Source: Aciduricibacillus chroicocephali (GTDB lineage Bacteria > Bacillota > Bacilli > Bacillales > Amphibacillaceae). Taken from it: 64,000 nucleotides of DNA. The notes under the pieces were generated by a model, which was not told the origin of the DNA, did not search any database, and was given only the letters and a program-made list of their open reading frames with translations. Both the position numbers and the translations under genes were made by a program. This document shows positions 1-8,018 of the stretch, piece after piece; the stretch's first letter is position 1; each line of letters begins with the position of its first letter. The DNA lies in the NCBI RefSeq assembly GCF_030762805.1, contig NZ_CP129113.1, positions 2,666,538-2,730,537 of the forward strand. The letters are read 5' to 3'.

Positions 1-2047
1 TCTCTTCATTGACATGATGCATAGCACCTTTAATATCTTCTTCATGAAAAATACCAAGCGCTTCTTCCAAGAAACGTGACACCCCATAATAATCGACAAT
101 TAAGCCATGTGTCTTCTTATCATAGGTTCGGTTCGTTCTGGCGATAGCCTGAAGCAGATTATGTTCTTTCAAAGGCCTGTCCAAATACATGACTTGTTCG
201 ATCGGTGCATCAAAGCCTGTTAAGAGCTTATCGCAGACGATTAGGAAAGCTAGCGGATCTTCATTTAATGGCTTCTTAAAACGTTGAATAATTTCCTTTT
301 CTTCAGAACGTGACAGACCATACTGTTTCATTTCTTTCGGATTGGAAATAATGACAGCTGATTCATAATCACTTAGTTCATCCATTAATTTCTTATACTC
401 TACTGCCGCCTTACGGGATACTGAAACAATTTGTGCTTTAAAGCCGTTTGGCTGGATATGCTGTTCATAGTGGTCAATCATATCAAGCACAACTGTTTTT
501 AAACGCTTTGGGGAGGCACTTAATGATTCTTCTGTTACATATTTCTGTTTAATTCGTTCTTTATCTTCATCCGAATAACCACGGAAGAAACGGTCAAATA
601 AGGTATCAATGGTCTCCCCTTGGACATGTAAGTCAATTAACCTTGCTTCATAAAAGATCGGCACCGTCGCCCCGTCTTCCACTGCTTTTTCAATGGGATA
701 CTTATCAATATAAGTTCCAAAGGTTCGTACGGTACTTTTATCTTCTTTGTCGATTGGTGTTCCTGTAAAGCCGATGTACGTTGCATTTGGCAATCCTATA
801 CGCATATTCATAGCCAATGAACTGTACTGGGAGCGGTGCGACTCATCGACTAGTACAATGACATTTTCTGAATCGGTTAGTAGCGGATAATCTTCATTTT
901 CCTCTGGTTGGAATTTCTGAACCAATGTCATTACGGTGGAGCCTGGGCCCTGCTGTAATAACAACTTTAGCTCTTCTACTGATTCAGCTTGTTTTGGATT
1001 TGGAAATCCACATCGTTTAAAGGTAGCCGTGATTTGAGCATCGAGATCTTGACGGTCAGTTACAACAACAATGACAGGGTTCTCCAGTTGTTTAAGACGC
1101 CGTAACTTCATCGACAAAAATATCATCGAAAGCGATTTCCCGGATCCTTGTGTCGCCCATACAACCCCACCACGAGCCTGTGGGTGTTCACCAGCAAGGA
1201 TTCGTTCTACAACTTTGTTCACCGCCCTATACTGCTGATAACGAGCCATTTTCTTAATCACTCGTCCATCTTCCGGTTCATAGACAATAAAGTTCAGGAT
1301 AATATCAAATAGTCGCTCTTTGTCCAAGATTCCTGCCGTTAAAATATCCTGAGCTGTCGGGTTCTCCCCTACATCCTGAATTGATAACGGATAGGGTTCT
1401 TTCCATGTACTATAATGTTGTATTTTAGCTCCGATCGTACCAACCTTTGCACGATCATTACTCGTGGAAACCAGAAACTGATTATAGTGGAACAGTGCTT
1501 CATTTTCTTGTTGATAGCGACGTAACTGCTTCACTCCTTGCCCAATCTGTTCATCTGGAGGCAAGGCTGGACTTTTACATTCAATTACCACTAATGGCAA
1601 GCCATTGACATACAGCATAATATCAGGACGAATGGTATCATTCGCATGCGTATAGCTGAATTGATTGGTAATGATCATATTGTTATTGTTGATATTGTCG
1701 AAATCTATCAGTTTTACCGTCTGATTCTTCCGTCCACTCCCCACATCTTGTTGAACCGACAGCTGATTAATGAGCAGTTCATGAAAATGTTGATTCGCTT
1801 CCATTAAACTTGCTGCTTCCAGATATGTAACACTACGTACCACTTTATTTAAGTTGTTCTCATTTATCCATGGATTCAAGTGTTGAATTGCTGCTTGTAG
1901 TCGTCCTTTTAAGACAACTTCCGCTTTAGACGTGCGCTCTTTATTCAGTTCCGCTCCATGAACATATATGTAGCCAAGCTTCTGAAGTTGGTCAATCATT
2001 CGATTTTCCACTAACGTTTCTTCATCCCAAGCCTGTGCTTCAGTCAT
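1..2047 (-). CDS. hsdR: Type I restriction enzyme, HsdR subunit (partial, C-terminus outside window)
   Basis: This is the motor and nuclease subunit of a type I restriction-modification complex, which cleaves unmethylated DNA after ATP-driven translocation. I translated it by hand from ATG at 2047 and the frame stays open to base 1, about 682 codons of a protein that is usually about 1000 residues. Visible are an N-terminal PD-(D/E)xK nuclease site (D142, E156-C-K158), Walker A with K304 in GSGKSLS, a DESH Walker B (D401, E402) and the helicase motif GFTGTP (426-431). The start ATG overlaps the hsdS stop by ATGA, so it is translationally coupled as the last gene of hsdM-hsdS-hsdR. No frameshift was seen in the part present. 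Confidence 0.95.
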   Translation of the reverse strand, partial: MTEAQAWDEETLVENRMIDQLQKLGYIYVHGAELNKERTSKAEVVLKGRLQAAIQHLNPWINENNLNKVVRSVTYLEAASLMEANQHFHELLINQLSVQQDVGSGRKNQTVKLIDFDNINNNNMIITNQFSYTHANDTIRPDIMLYVNGLPLVVIECKSPALPPDEQIGQGVKQLRRYQQENEALFHYNQFLVSTSNDRAKVGTIGAKIQHYSTWKEPYPLSIQDVGENPTAQDILTAGILDKERLFDIILNFIVYEPEDGRVIKKMARYQQYRAVNKVVERILAGEHPQARGGVVWATQGSGKSLSMIFLSMKLRRLKQLENPVIVVVTDRQDLDAQITATFKRCGFPNPKQAESVEELKLLLQQGPGSTVMTLVQKFQPEENEDYPLLTDSENVIVLVDESHRSQYSSLAMNMRIGLPNATYIGFTGTPIDKEDKSTVRTFGTYIDKYPIEKAVEDGATVPIFYEARLIDLHVQGETIDTLFDRFFRGYSDEDKERIKQKYVTEESLSASPKRLKTVVLDMIDHYEQHIQPNGFKAQIVSVSRKAAVEYKKLMDELSDYESAVIISNPKEMKQYGLSRSEEKEIIQRFKKPLNEDPLAFLIVCDKLLTGFDAPIEQVMYLDRPLKEHNLLQAIARTNRTYDKKTHGLIVDYYGVSRFLEEALGIFHEEDIKGAMHHVNEE

Positions 2048-3378
2048 GACGGAACCTCCTCGTTATCATTGATAGGAACACGGACGTTACCTGTTAGAAG
2101 TTGTTGCATAAGACCAAGCTTTAAAATCGTAAGTTTCTTTTTCTTTAATTCTTCATTCTTAAGCATTTCATCCCAAGATGACATCATTTTTGTTATCTTT
2201 TTTTGTTCTTCTATATTCGGTAAAGTAATGGATAATTTTTTTTGATTTGTAATACCAATATAGCTTCTAGTAGACTGAGATGATAGTTTCTTCAGTGTTC
2301 CCTGAAACTTCTCACTCCGAAAATATAATGCTAGATATTCTTTTAATAATACATTTTCATTATCTATTCTATAAAAAGTTACTTGCGGAGTTAACATTAC
2401 ATAATCACTTACACCTGGCACAATAGCAACTCGACCAACTGTACCCTTATGAGATAACAATACATCTCCAGGATATGAAAAACCTTTCCTCAATTTTTCT
2501 GCTTGTTCTTTACTAATAAATGAACAATTCTTGATATCTACTTCACCAGAATGTAAATTATTCGCCATAATAAAAGGAATACCCTCTTTAACATAATCTG
2601 CTGACTTTGGATGAATTGAACCATGGTTTCCATCTTGTATTGATGATATTACATTTTCATTTAGTAATTCATTAAAAGTCTTTATATTCCATTCTAATGG
2701 GACTTTTCCTATTGATGTATTTTTAAATTCTGTATGTCCAATCCCTTTCGTCATTAACTGTTGTACTAATCCTTTTTTGACCGTCTCTGTTTGTTCAATG
2801 ATTTGTTCTGTTTTTTCGATTGCATTATCGATGGTTAAAAGGATTGCTGCAATTTTTTGTTGTTCATTTACTGGTGGATAAGCAGTAGTAAAGCTTTGGA
2901 CGTCGTACTGGTTTAAACTCGCTTGGTTAACTGCTTGTTTAGCATTAGATTCATAATATTTTTTTACAGAATAAGAACTTAATAAATAGAAGAGATACTT
3001 TGAAACAACCTTTTCATTGGGTCTAAGTAACAATAGATTCATACCATGATATAAAGTCTTTTCGGTGTCATATAAAGCAACTTTGCCTATATGTTTAACG
3101 CTATTTATGTGACTAAATAATATGTCACCTCTATGAAGCTTATATTTTTCTATATTTATTGATTCATCAATAAAACCCACCTTATTAAAGTCGATGACTC
3201 GGTTAGCGATAGTTTCTATTCGGGTAACGGGTTGACCAACCTTTTCTTGGTTCTGTTTTTCTGAAGTTCCATTTCTTATTAAACTAAGTAACTCATTTAA
3301 AGAATAAACAGTCCATCCATTGGGGATTTTACTCGTGAATGCCTTAGCTCTTTTTACTTTTTTATTTTCACTCACCAT
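2044..3378 (-). CDS. hsdS: Type I restriction-modification specificity subunit HsdS
   Basis: HsdS of 444 residues recognises the split DNA target and bridges two HsdM and two HsdR subunits. It shows the classical duplicated layout: target-recognition domain 1 begins near IPNGWTVYSL (residue 19), followed by a coiled helical spacer rich in Glu/Lys/Gln (LLTIDNAIEKTEQIIEQTE), then target-recognition domain 2 beginning near VPLEWNIKTF and a second C-terminal helix. It overlaps hsdM by 11 bases upstream and hsdR by 4 downstream, so the three genes form one coupled operon. The target sequence cannot be read from the protein by eye. HsdS domains recombine often, so the specificity is probably strain-specific. 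Confidence 0.95.
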   Translation of the reverse strand: MVSENKKVKRAKAFTSKIPNGWTVYSLNELLSLIRNGTSEKQNQEKVGQPVTRIETIANRVIDFNKVGFIDESINIEKYKLHRGDILFSHINSVKHIGKVALYDTEKTLYHGMNLLLLRPNEKVVSKYLFYLLSSYSVKKYYESNAKQAVNQASLNQYDVQSFTTAYPPVNEQQKIAAILLTIDNAIEKTEQIIEQTETVKKGLVQQLMTKGIGHTEFKNTSIGKVPLEWNIKTFNELLNENVISSIQDGNHGSIHPKSADYVKEGIPFIMANNLHSGEVDIKNCSFISKEQAEKLRKGFSYPGDVLLSHKGTVGRVAIVPGVSDYVMLTPQVTFYRIDNENVLLKEYLALYFRSEKFQGTLKKLSSQSTRSYIGITNQKKLSITLPNIEEQKKITKMMSSWDEMLKNEELKKKKLTILKLGLMQQLLTGNVRVPINDNEEVPS

Positions 3379-4852
3379 ACCCCAACTCCTTTAAATACCC
3401 ATACATCTTCTCTTCTATTGCTTCACGTTCTTCCTCTAGTTTCTTCAACTTATCCAATGCTGCTTTAACATCGATTTCTTCTTCCTCTTGGTTTGTATCA
3501 ATATAGTGGGCAATGGTTAAATTAAAATCATTTTCTTCAATATCTTCCAAGTCAATTACTCGACAATATTTCTCCTGCTCTTCCCAAGCATCATAAGCCT
3601 GAACAATTTTATTTATATCCCCGCTACGAAGAACGTTCTGATTTTTGCCTTCTTGATAGTCTTGTGAACCATCTAAAATAAACACTTTTCCCTTTTTATC
3701 CTCTGTCTTATTTCGATTCAGGATTAAGATACAAGCTGGAATACCTGTTCCATAGAAAAGATTCGATGGCAAACCGATAATAGCTTCCACTAAATCATTC
3801 TTTAAAAGACCTTCACGAATTTTCCCCTCAGCTCCACCACGGAATAGCACACCATGTGGCATGACCACGCCTGCTTTCCCTTCATGATTAAGTGTGGACA
3901 CCATGTGTTGAACAAAAGCATAGTCCCCAGCATTTTTGGGTGGTACACCAAAGCGGAACCGGCCATACTCATCCGCTTCAGCCTCTTCACGTCCCCAGTT
4001 TTTAAGTGAAAAAGGTGGATTAGCTATTACTCTGTCATATAAAAGCAATTCTTTATCATTGCCTAACAGCTTCGGCTCACGAATTGTATCTCCACGTTCA
4101 ATTCGGTGATCGCTTAAACCATGTAATAACAGATTCATCTTACAGATCGCCCATGTATTCAAGTTTCGTTCTTGTCCATGCAGCGATAAATTACGTGGGT
4201 CTCCACCCCGTGATTTGATGTAGTCCACTGATTGAACAAGCATACCTCCTGAGCCGACAGTCGGGTCGCACACCCTCATTCCTTCTTCTGGTTTAATCAA
4301 CTTCACAATCAGTTCAACAACCTTTGTCGGTGTGTAGAATTCGCCACCTTTTTTCCCAGCATCATCGGCGAACTGTTTAATTAAATATTCATAAGCACGT
4401 CCAAGCATATCAGGTTCCGATAGATTCTCATTACTCAATTTAATGGAAGAAAAATGTTGTATCAACTGCAGTAACAATCTATCAGGCAATTTATCCTTAT
4501 CATTAAAATCAATATTAGCTAAAACACCAACTAAAGATGGGTTCTCTTCTTCAAGTGCTTCAAAGGCTTTGTTAATTGTATTACCGATATCCTGTGTCTG
4601 AATTTGAATATGTGTCCAACGTGCCCGCTCTGGAACGAAGAACTGATGTTCATCTTGGTCATACCATGCATAGTCATCATTCTCTTCCTCTTCCACATAT
4701 TCTGCATGCTCAATGAACACGTCACTTAAGCGTTTTAGAAATAGTAATCCAAATATATAGTTTTTATAATCAGAGGAATCAATACTCCCTCTTAGAATAT
4801 TTGCTGATTCCCATAAGTGTGATTCTAGTCCTTGCAATGTTAGCTTCGCCAT
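3368..4852 (-). CDS. hsdM: Type I restriction-modification methyltransferase HsdM
   Basis: HsdM (494 residues) transfers a methyl group from S-adenosylmethionine to adenine in the HsdS target and protects host DNA. The N-terminal HsdM helical domain (residues 1-140) precedes the N6_Mtase fold. GEFYTP (170-175) and DPTVGSGG (196-203) are the AdoMet-binding motifs, and NPPF (278-281) is catalytic motif IV of adenine methyltransferases. It is first in the operon hsdM-hsdS-hsdR and reads leftwards. All diagnostic motifs are intact, so the methylase is expected to be active. Upstream there is an AT-rich stretch with no promoter I would call with confidence. Confidence 0.97.
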   Translation of the reverse strand: MAKLTLQGLESHLWESANILRGSIDSSDYKNYIFGLLFLKRLSDVFIEHAEYVEEEENDDYAWYDQDEHQFFVPERARWTHIQIQTQDIGNTINKAFEALEEENPSLVGVLANIDFNDKDKLPDRLLLQLIQHFSSIKLSNENLSEPDMLGRAYEYLIKQFADDAGKKGGEFYTPTKVVELIVKLIKPEEGMRVCDPTVGSGGMLVQSVDYIKSRGGDPRNLSLHGQERNLNTWAICKMNLLLHGLSDHRIERGDTIREPKLLGNDKELLLYDRVIANPPFSLKNWGREEAEADEYGRFRFGVPPKNAGDYAFVQHMVSTLNHEGKAGVVMPHGVLFRGGAEGKIREGLLKNDLVEAIIGLPSNLFYGTGIPACILILNRNKTEDKKGKVFILDGSQDYQEGKNQNVLRSGDINKIVQAYDAWEEQEKYCRVIDLEDIEENDFNLTIAHYIDTNQEEEEIDVKAALDKLKKLEEEREAIEEKMYGYLKELGYGE

Positions 4853-5103
4853 ATATAAACCCCCGCATATCTCTATTTACCTATTTTACAAATATATCAA
4901 AAACAGTGCTAAATAGATAGAATCGGGACTAAATGGACAGGTAAATCCCATATGGAGTTGATAATAACGCCATGCACCCGAACAGCTCAGAATCATTTGA
5001 GCGGCTGGCACTCTTCTCAAAGGTTTGTATATATTCACAAGCTACGTTCTGCAGACATCTCTAAAACCAAAAGATTGGAGGAAAAACAGCATATATTTTC
5101 TGG

Positions 5104-5137
5104 CAGTACCCCCACTTATATATAGAGAGGGGTACTG
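5104..5137. repeat. Inverted repeat (9-bp arms)
   Basis: CAGTACCCC at 5104-5112 is matched by GGGGTACTG at 5129-5137 around an AT-rich 16-base spacer. It lies in the 410-base gap between hsdM and the next plus-strand gene, ahead of an intrinsic terminator. It is either part of a structured leader transcript or a protein-binding palindrome. Confidence 0.6.
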
Positions 5138-5164
5138 GCCTGTTTCATGCCCCACCCCTTTTAT

Positions 5165-5204
5165 AAACCGTTATTTATCCATTTGGATAGATAGCGGTTT
5201 TTTT
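5165..5204 (+). terminator. Intrinsic terminator upstream of the small cassette
   Basis: A 16-bp stem (5165-5180 with 5185-5200, two G-U pairs) with an ATTT loop is followed by seven T residues. It reads in the plus direction and stands about 60 bases before the ATG at 5263. The rest of 4853-5262 holds the 5104-5137 inverted repeat and no convincing gene. Confidence 0.8.
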
Positions 5205-5262
5205 GTTTTACAGAGACGACATGCGTGGTGAGAGGAGCGCAAAAGTGAAGGGAGGTTGCCTA

Positions 5263-5466
5263 ATGAATGAGTCACTACTTCAGATTTTGTTGAAAGCAAA
5301 GGAGTTGAATAAGTGGGTTTCAACTGAACATCTAATTAAATACAAAATCAGAGAAGTAAGTCTTATGGAACTAGAGGACGAAGGGTTGATTCTCGTTGCA
5401 AAAGGCCCTGGTTGTAGCCCGCTTGTAAAGCTCACGTTGAAAGGCTATCACTACTTCAGCAAATGA
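5263..5466 (+). CDS. Small winged-helix-like protein, function unknown
   Basis: This encodes 67 residues starting MNESLLQILL. The ATG at 5263 was chosen because GGGAGG lies 7 bases upstream; longer in-frame starts lack such a site. The predicted order helix-helix-helix followed by a strand pair (LILVAKGPG then VKLTLKGYHYF) resembles a winged helix-turn-helix, so a DNA-binding regulator is possible, but this is inference from pattern only. It is the first gene of a plus-strand cassette with the genes at 5516 and 6051. I do not recognise the family. Confidence 0.65.
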   Translation: MNESLLQILLKAKELNKWVSTEHLIKYKIREVSLMELEDEGLILVAKGPGCSPLVKLTLKGYHYFSK

Positions 5467-5515
5467 TAGCGAAGATGTCATAACCAACATCTCACTAATC
5501 ACAGGAGGAATATTT

Positions 5516-6025
5516 ATGTTGAAAAGATCATGGAAACAAAATCACCCCAACACGTTTGACATACTTAATGGGAAAGGGGTTTCTACTTCGGAAGTCAGAT
5601 CAATTTATCGTGCATTGCAGGACCAACATGTCGCTAATGCTCAAGGCATCGCTGAAGCAATTGAACAAAACGATTACGTAACATTGAAAATCTTGCTTGA
5701 ACAAAGAAAGGGAATAACTGGTGCTATTGAAGCAACTATTCAGGATTCTAGCAAAGTACAAGTCTTCAAAGATCACATCATCGACATGCTTTCATCAAGT
5801 GCAACATTCGCTGACGAAAAAGGTCAGATAATACTCGATAGAGTCACAGACATCGTTGAGAAGGCTAACTCGAAGACTCACAATCTTGTAACAAGCACAG
5901 TTGACACCTCTGCACGCATGATAAGCAAGGGGAACCGACTGAATCATAAGACCGGGAAATTCATTTTAGACAAAGCATCTGACGGGTTATCAATGCTTTC
6001 CAGCCTGATAAAAAATAAGTTCTGA
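5516..6025 (+). CDS. Helical protein of unknown function
   Basis: This is a 169-residue protein with ATG at 5516 preceded by a strong GGAGG eight bases upstream. It is basic at the N-terminus (MLKRSWKQN) and otherwise almost entirely amphipathic helix. It has no Cys, no signal peptide and no clear membrane segment, although the C-terminus (SDGLSMLSSLIKNKF) is an amphipathic helix that could touch a membrane or partner. It sits between the winged-helix-like gene and the 6051 gene with about 50 and 25 bases of spacing, which suggests one transcript. I do not recognise the family and assign no function. Confidence 0.7.
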   Translation: MLKRSWKQNHPNTFDILNGKGVSTSEVRSIYRALQDQHVANAQGIAEAIEQNDYVTLKILLEQRKGITGAIEATIQDSSKVQVFKDHIIDMLSSSATFADEKGQIILDRVTDIVEKANSKTHNLVTSTVDTSARMISKGNRLNHKTGKFILDKASDGLSMLSSLIKNKF

Positions 6026-6050
6026 AACCTTGAAGGGAGGTGAAGTAAAA

Positions 6051-6788
6051 TTGAGAACAGATAAACGAGCTGTCATAAATGTTTTGCCATTCACAAGCAA
6101 TGCCGAAGCAGATTCACTCTGTTCTCCAAATGCTGCTCATTCCAAGCAACGCTTTAGTGAATTGCAACATGTCATTGATGGGGTGTTGGTGAAAGGAGTT
6201 GATTACGGGCTAATCAACGGCTACTCAAAACCAACGCTACTAAAGCCCGGAGCGGAGAAGTTATGTGATGTGTTCGGTTTTGCAAAAGGCACAGAGGTCG
6301 TTAATCGTATTGAAAGATGGGATGATGGAATTTTTGCATATGAAGTGAAGGTTACCCTGACACAAAAGGACAGTGGGGTGATTGAATCTGAAGGCTTGGG
6401 TTCATGCAATAGTAAAGAGTCTGCCTTTCATCATCAGGACCCTTATACAATTGTTAATAACATACTGAAGATGGCAAAGAAGCGCGCGTTGATTGATGCA
6501 GTATTATCAGCAACACAATCTAGCGGGATCTTCACTCAAGATATTGAGGATTTCTCAAAAACAAATAATATCAGCTCAGAAGAGTCGGTAACGAAAGTGC
6601 AGCTCCAAAAGATCTTTCAACTGGTCGATCAAATGAGACTGCCAACAGACGTAGCAAAAGAAATGATGAAGATGTATTTTGCAGTCGAGCGGAGTACGCA
6701 GTTAACTAAGGAACAAGCAGCAAAGTTCATCGAGGACTTGCTTATATTAAAAGATGCAAGAGACATGGATGAAGATCATCATAAATAA
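6051..6788 (+). CDS. Conserved mobile-element protein, possibly DNA-recombination related
   Basis: This encodes 245 residues. The chosen start is TTG at 6051 because GGAGGTG sits 8 bases upstream; an earlier TTG at 6030 has no ribosome site. The most striking segments are LLKPGAEKLCDVFGF in the first third and KMAKKRALIDAVLSATQSS near the middle, which I associate with a conserved protein family of phages and plasmids but cannot name. The C-terminal third (VTKVQLQKIFQLVDQ onward) looks like a separate small helical domain. Immediate linkage to a RadC gene makes a role in DNA recombination or annealing plausible, but that is context inference. A strong terminator follows 2 bases after the stop. 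Confidence 0.7.
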   Translation: MRTDKRAVINVLPFTSNAEADSLCSPNAAHSKQRFSELQHVIDGVLVKGVDYGLINGYSKPTLLKPGAEKLCDVFGFAKGTEVVNRIERWDDGIFAYEVKVTLTQKDSGVIESEGLGSCNSKESAFHHQDPYTIVNNILKMAKKRALIDAVLSATQSSGIFTQDIEDFSKTNNISSEESVTKVQLQKIFQLVDQMRLPTDVAKEMMKMYFAVERSTQLTKEQAAKFIEDLLILKDARDMDEDHHK

Positions 6789-6789
6789 G

Positions 6790-6832
6790 AAGCACATGGA
6801 TTGCCAAGCTTTCGCAATCAATGTGCTTTTTT
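6790..6832 (+). terminator. Intrinsic terminator after the 6051 gene
   Basis: A 15-bp stem with one G/A mismatch (6790-6804 with 6814-6828), a 9-base loop and a run of six T residues directly follows the stop codon. It ends the three-gene cassette. Confidence 0.85.
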
Positions 6833-6927
6833 AGTGCAAAGAATTAGGTGAGGTCATCTAGCCATGAACTCACCTACAAACTTTTATTCAGGAACAGTAT
6901 ATCGAAATACATGTATTCACTCAATCA

Positions 6928-6955
6928 GGAGAGACGTTCAACGTCTCTCCTTTTT
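6928..6955 (+). terminator. Second intrinsic terminator, in the radC leader
   Basis: GGAGAGACGT (6928-6937), a TCA loop and ACGTCTCTCC (6941-6950) form a perfect 10-bp stem followed by TTTTT. It lies only about 37 bases ahead of the radC start and downstream of another hairpin (6845-6876), so it closes a short leader transcript instead of ending a gene. Confidence 0.75.
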
Positions 6956-6991
6956 CATTTACACAAAAACAAACATATTGGAGGAATTATA

Positions 6992-7600
6992 ATGAACAAC
7001 ACAATGGACAAACAATCTTTTAGAAGCCTATTGGCAGTTACAACTCGTGAGAAGGAGGATGGATATGTGGTGAATAAATTGTTCAACCTCTACCCATCAA
7101 TCCAGGAATTACTTGACGTCACAGAGGAGGAGTTGCTGCAGATTAAAGGCGTTGGACGAGCAAAGTCTAAACAGATCCTTGCTGCACTTCAGCTTGCAAA
7201 CATGAACCCCTGCACAGTTGAACAAAGATTTAAAATCGGTTCTCCTGAAGATGCATATGAATATTTAAATGATATGAAGTATTTGACCCAAGAACACTTT
7301 GTTGTACTTGGTTTGAATACGAAAAATGAGATTGCCTTTCGAGAAACAGTCTTTGTTGGTTCATTAAATGCTTCAATCGTCCATCCACGTGAGACATTTA
7401 AATATCTGATTCGCCGTAGCTGTGCAAGTGCTATTGTTGCTCATAACCATCCTTCCGGCGATCCCTCTCCTAGTCATGAGGACATCCAAGTGACAAAGCG
7501 ATTGGCAGAAGCCGGAAAGGTAATTGGAATAGAGGTACTTGATCACATCATTGTTGGTGCACAATCATATATTTCACTTAAAGAAAAAGGATATCTGTAA
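6992..7600 (+). CDS. radC: RadC-family JAMM/MPN protein
   Basis: This is a 202-residue RadC/YsbA-type protein. The start ATG at 6992 has TTGGAGG eight bases upstream; a longer open frame to 6848 runs through the terminator and is unlikely to be translated. A helix-hairpin-helix (IKGVGRAKS, 51-59) precedes the JAMM metal site H151-N-H153-P-S-G-D-P with D164. RadC proteins are frequent cargo of mobile elements and are linked genetically to DNA recombination, but their biochemical role is not settled. The chromosomal radC lies elsewhere in Bacillaceae (with mreB/minCD), so this is probably an extra, element-borne copy. A weak stem-loop follows the gene at about 7610-7637. Confidence 0.9.
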   Translation: MNNTMDKQSFRSLLAVTTREKEDGYVVNKLFNLYPSIQELLDVTEEELLQIKGVGRAKSKQILAALQLANMNPCTVEQRFKIGSPEDAYEYLNDMKYLTQEHFVVLGLNTKNEIAFRETVFVGSLNASIVHPRETFKYLIRRSCASAIVAHNHPSGDPSPSHEDIQVTKRLAEAGKVIGIEVLDHIIVGAQSYISLKEKGYL

Positions 7601-7905
7601 ATGAATTTACCGAGAGTCGGCAATTTGTCGGCTCTCATATATCTATTGGGCTGTAATTAAGCTATCTACTAAAATTTTTGCTTACTTCCTCACATTGCTA
7701 AGTGAGAATCCCAATCTATCAGGGTTTTCTACTACTAGAATAAAACCTTAATTTTTTGCAGCATGAACTCTATGTCTCTAATACCACCAATATCGTATTT
7801 GTAACATCGGTTGATTTGATTATACAAAAATACCTCTTATATATGTTGCTGTAGATGTACGTGTTGCTCCGCCCATGTCCCTTGGTATATAAGCGTTTAC
7901 TAAAG

Positions 7906-7940
7906 GTTGTCTGCTATTACAAAAACATATAGCAGACAAC
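7906..7940. repeat. Perfect 12-bp inverted repeat in the radC/DUF262 gap
   Basis: GTTGTCTGCTAT (7906-7917) is matched by ATAGCAGACAAC (7929-7940) around an 11-base loop. There is no adjacent T-run on either strand. It could be the 3' hairpin of the DUF262 transcript or a recombinase-type palindrome. Apart from this, 7601-8018 contains no gene I can support. Confidence 0.6.
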
Positions 7941-8018
7941 ACTATCCGAAGTAAATAGACACTCTTATTACAAATTAAACGGAACGAAGTTCGAATAATC
8001 ATTTATGCTTTATATCCC

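Noticed and set aside
1..2047. Suspected frameshift in hsdR
   Set aside because: Hand translation shows one continuous frame with all expected motifs; it simply extends past the window edge.
5025..5231. 68-codon plus frame upstream of the small cassette
   Set aside because: It runs through the inverted repeat and terminator stem at 5165-5204 and lacks a ribosome site.
6774..6790. CATCATAAATAA at the end of the 6051 gene resembles the rlmH-end att core (CCATAAATAA)
   Set aside because: It is on the plus strand, inverted relative to the rlmH copy, the match is only about ten AT-rich bases and it is explained by the codons DHHK-stop.
6848..6991. N-terminal extension of RadC
   Set aside because: The extension would be encoded in the leader hairpins and terminator; the ATG at 6992 has a strong ribosome site and gives the normal RadC start.
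7820..8002. 60-codon minus frame downstream of the DUF262 gene
   Set aside because: It contains the 12-bp inverted repeat, has no ribosome site or recognisable content.
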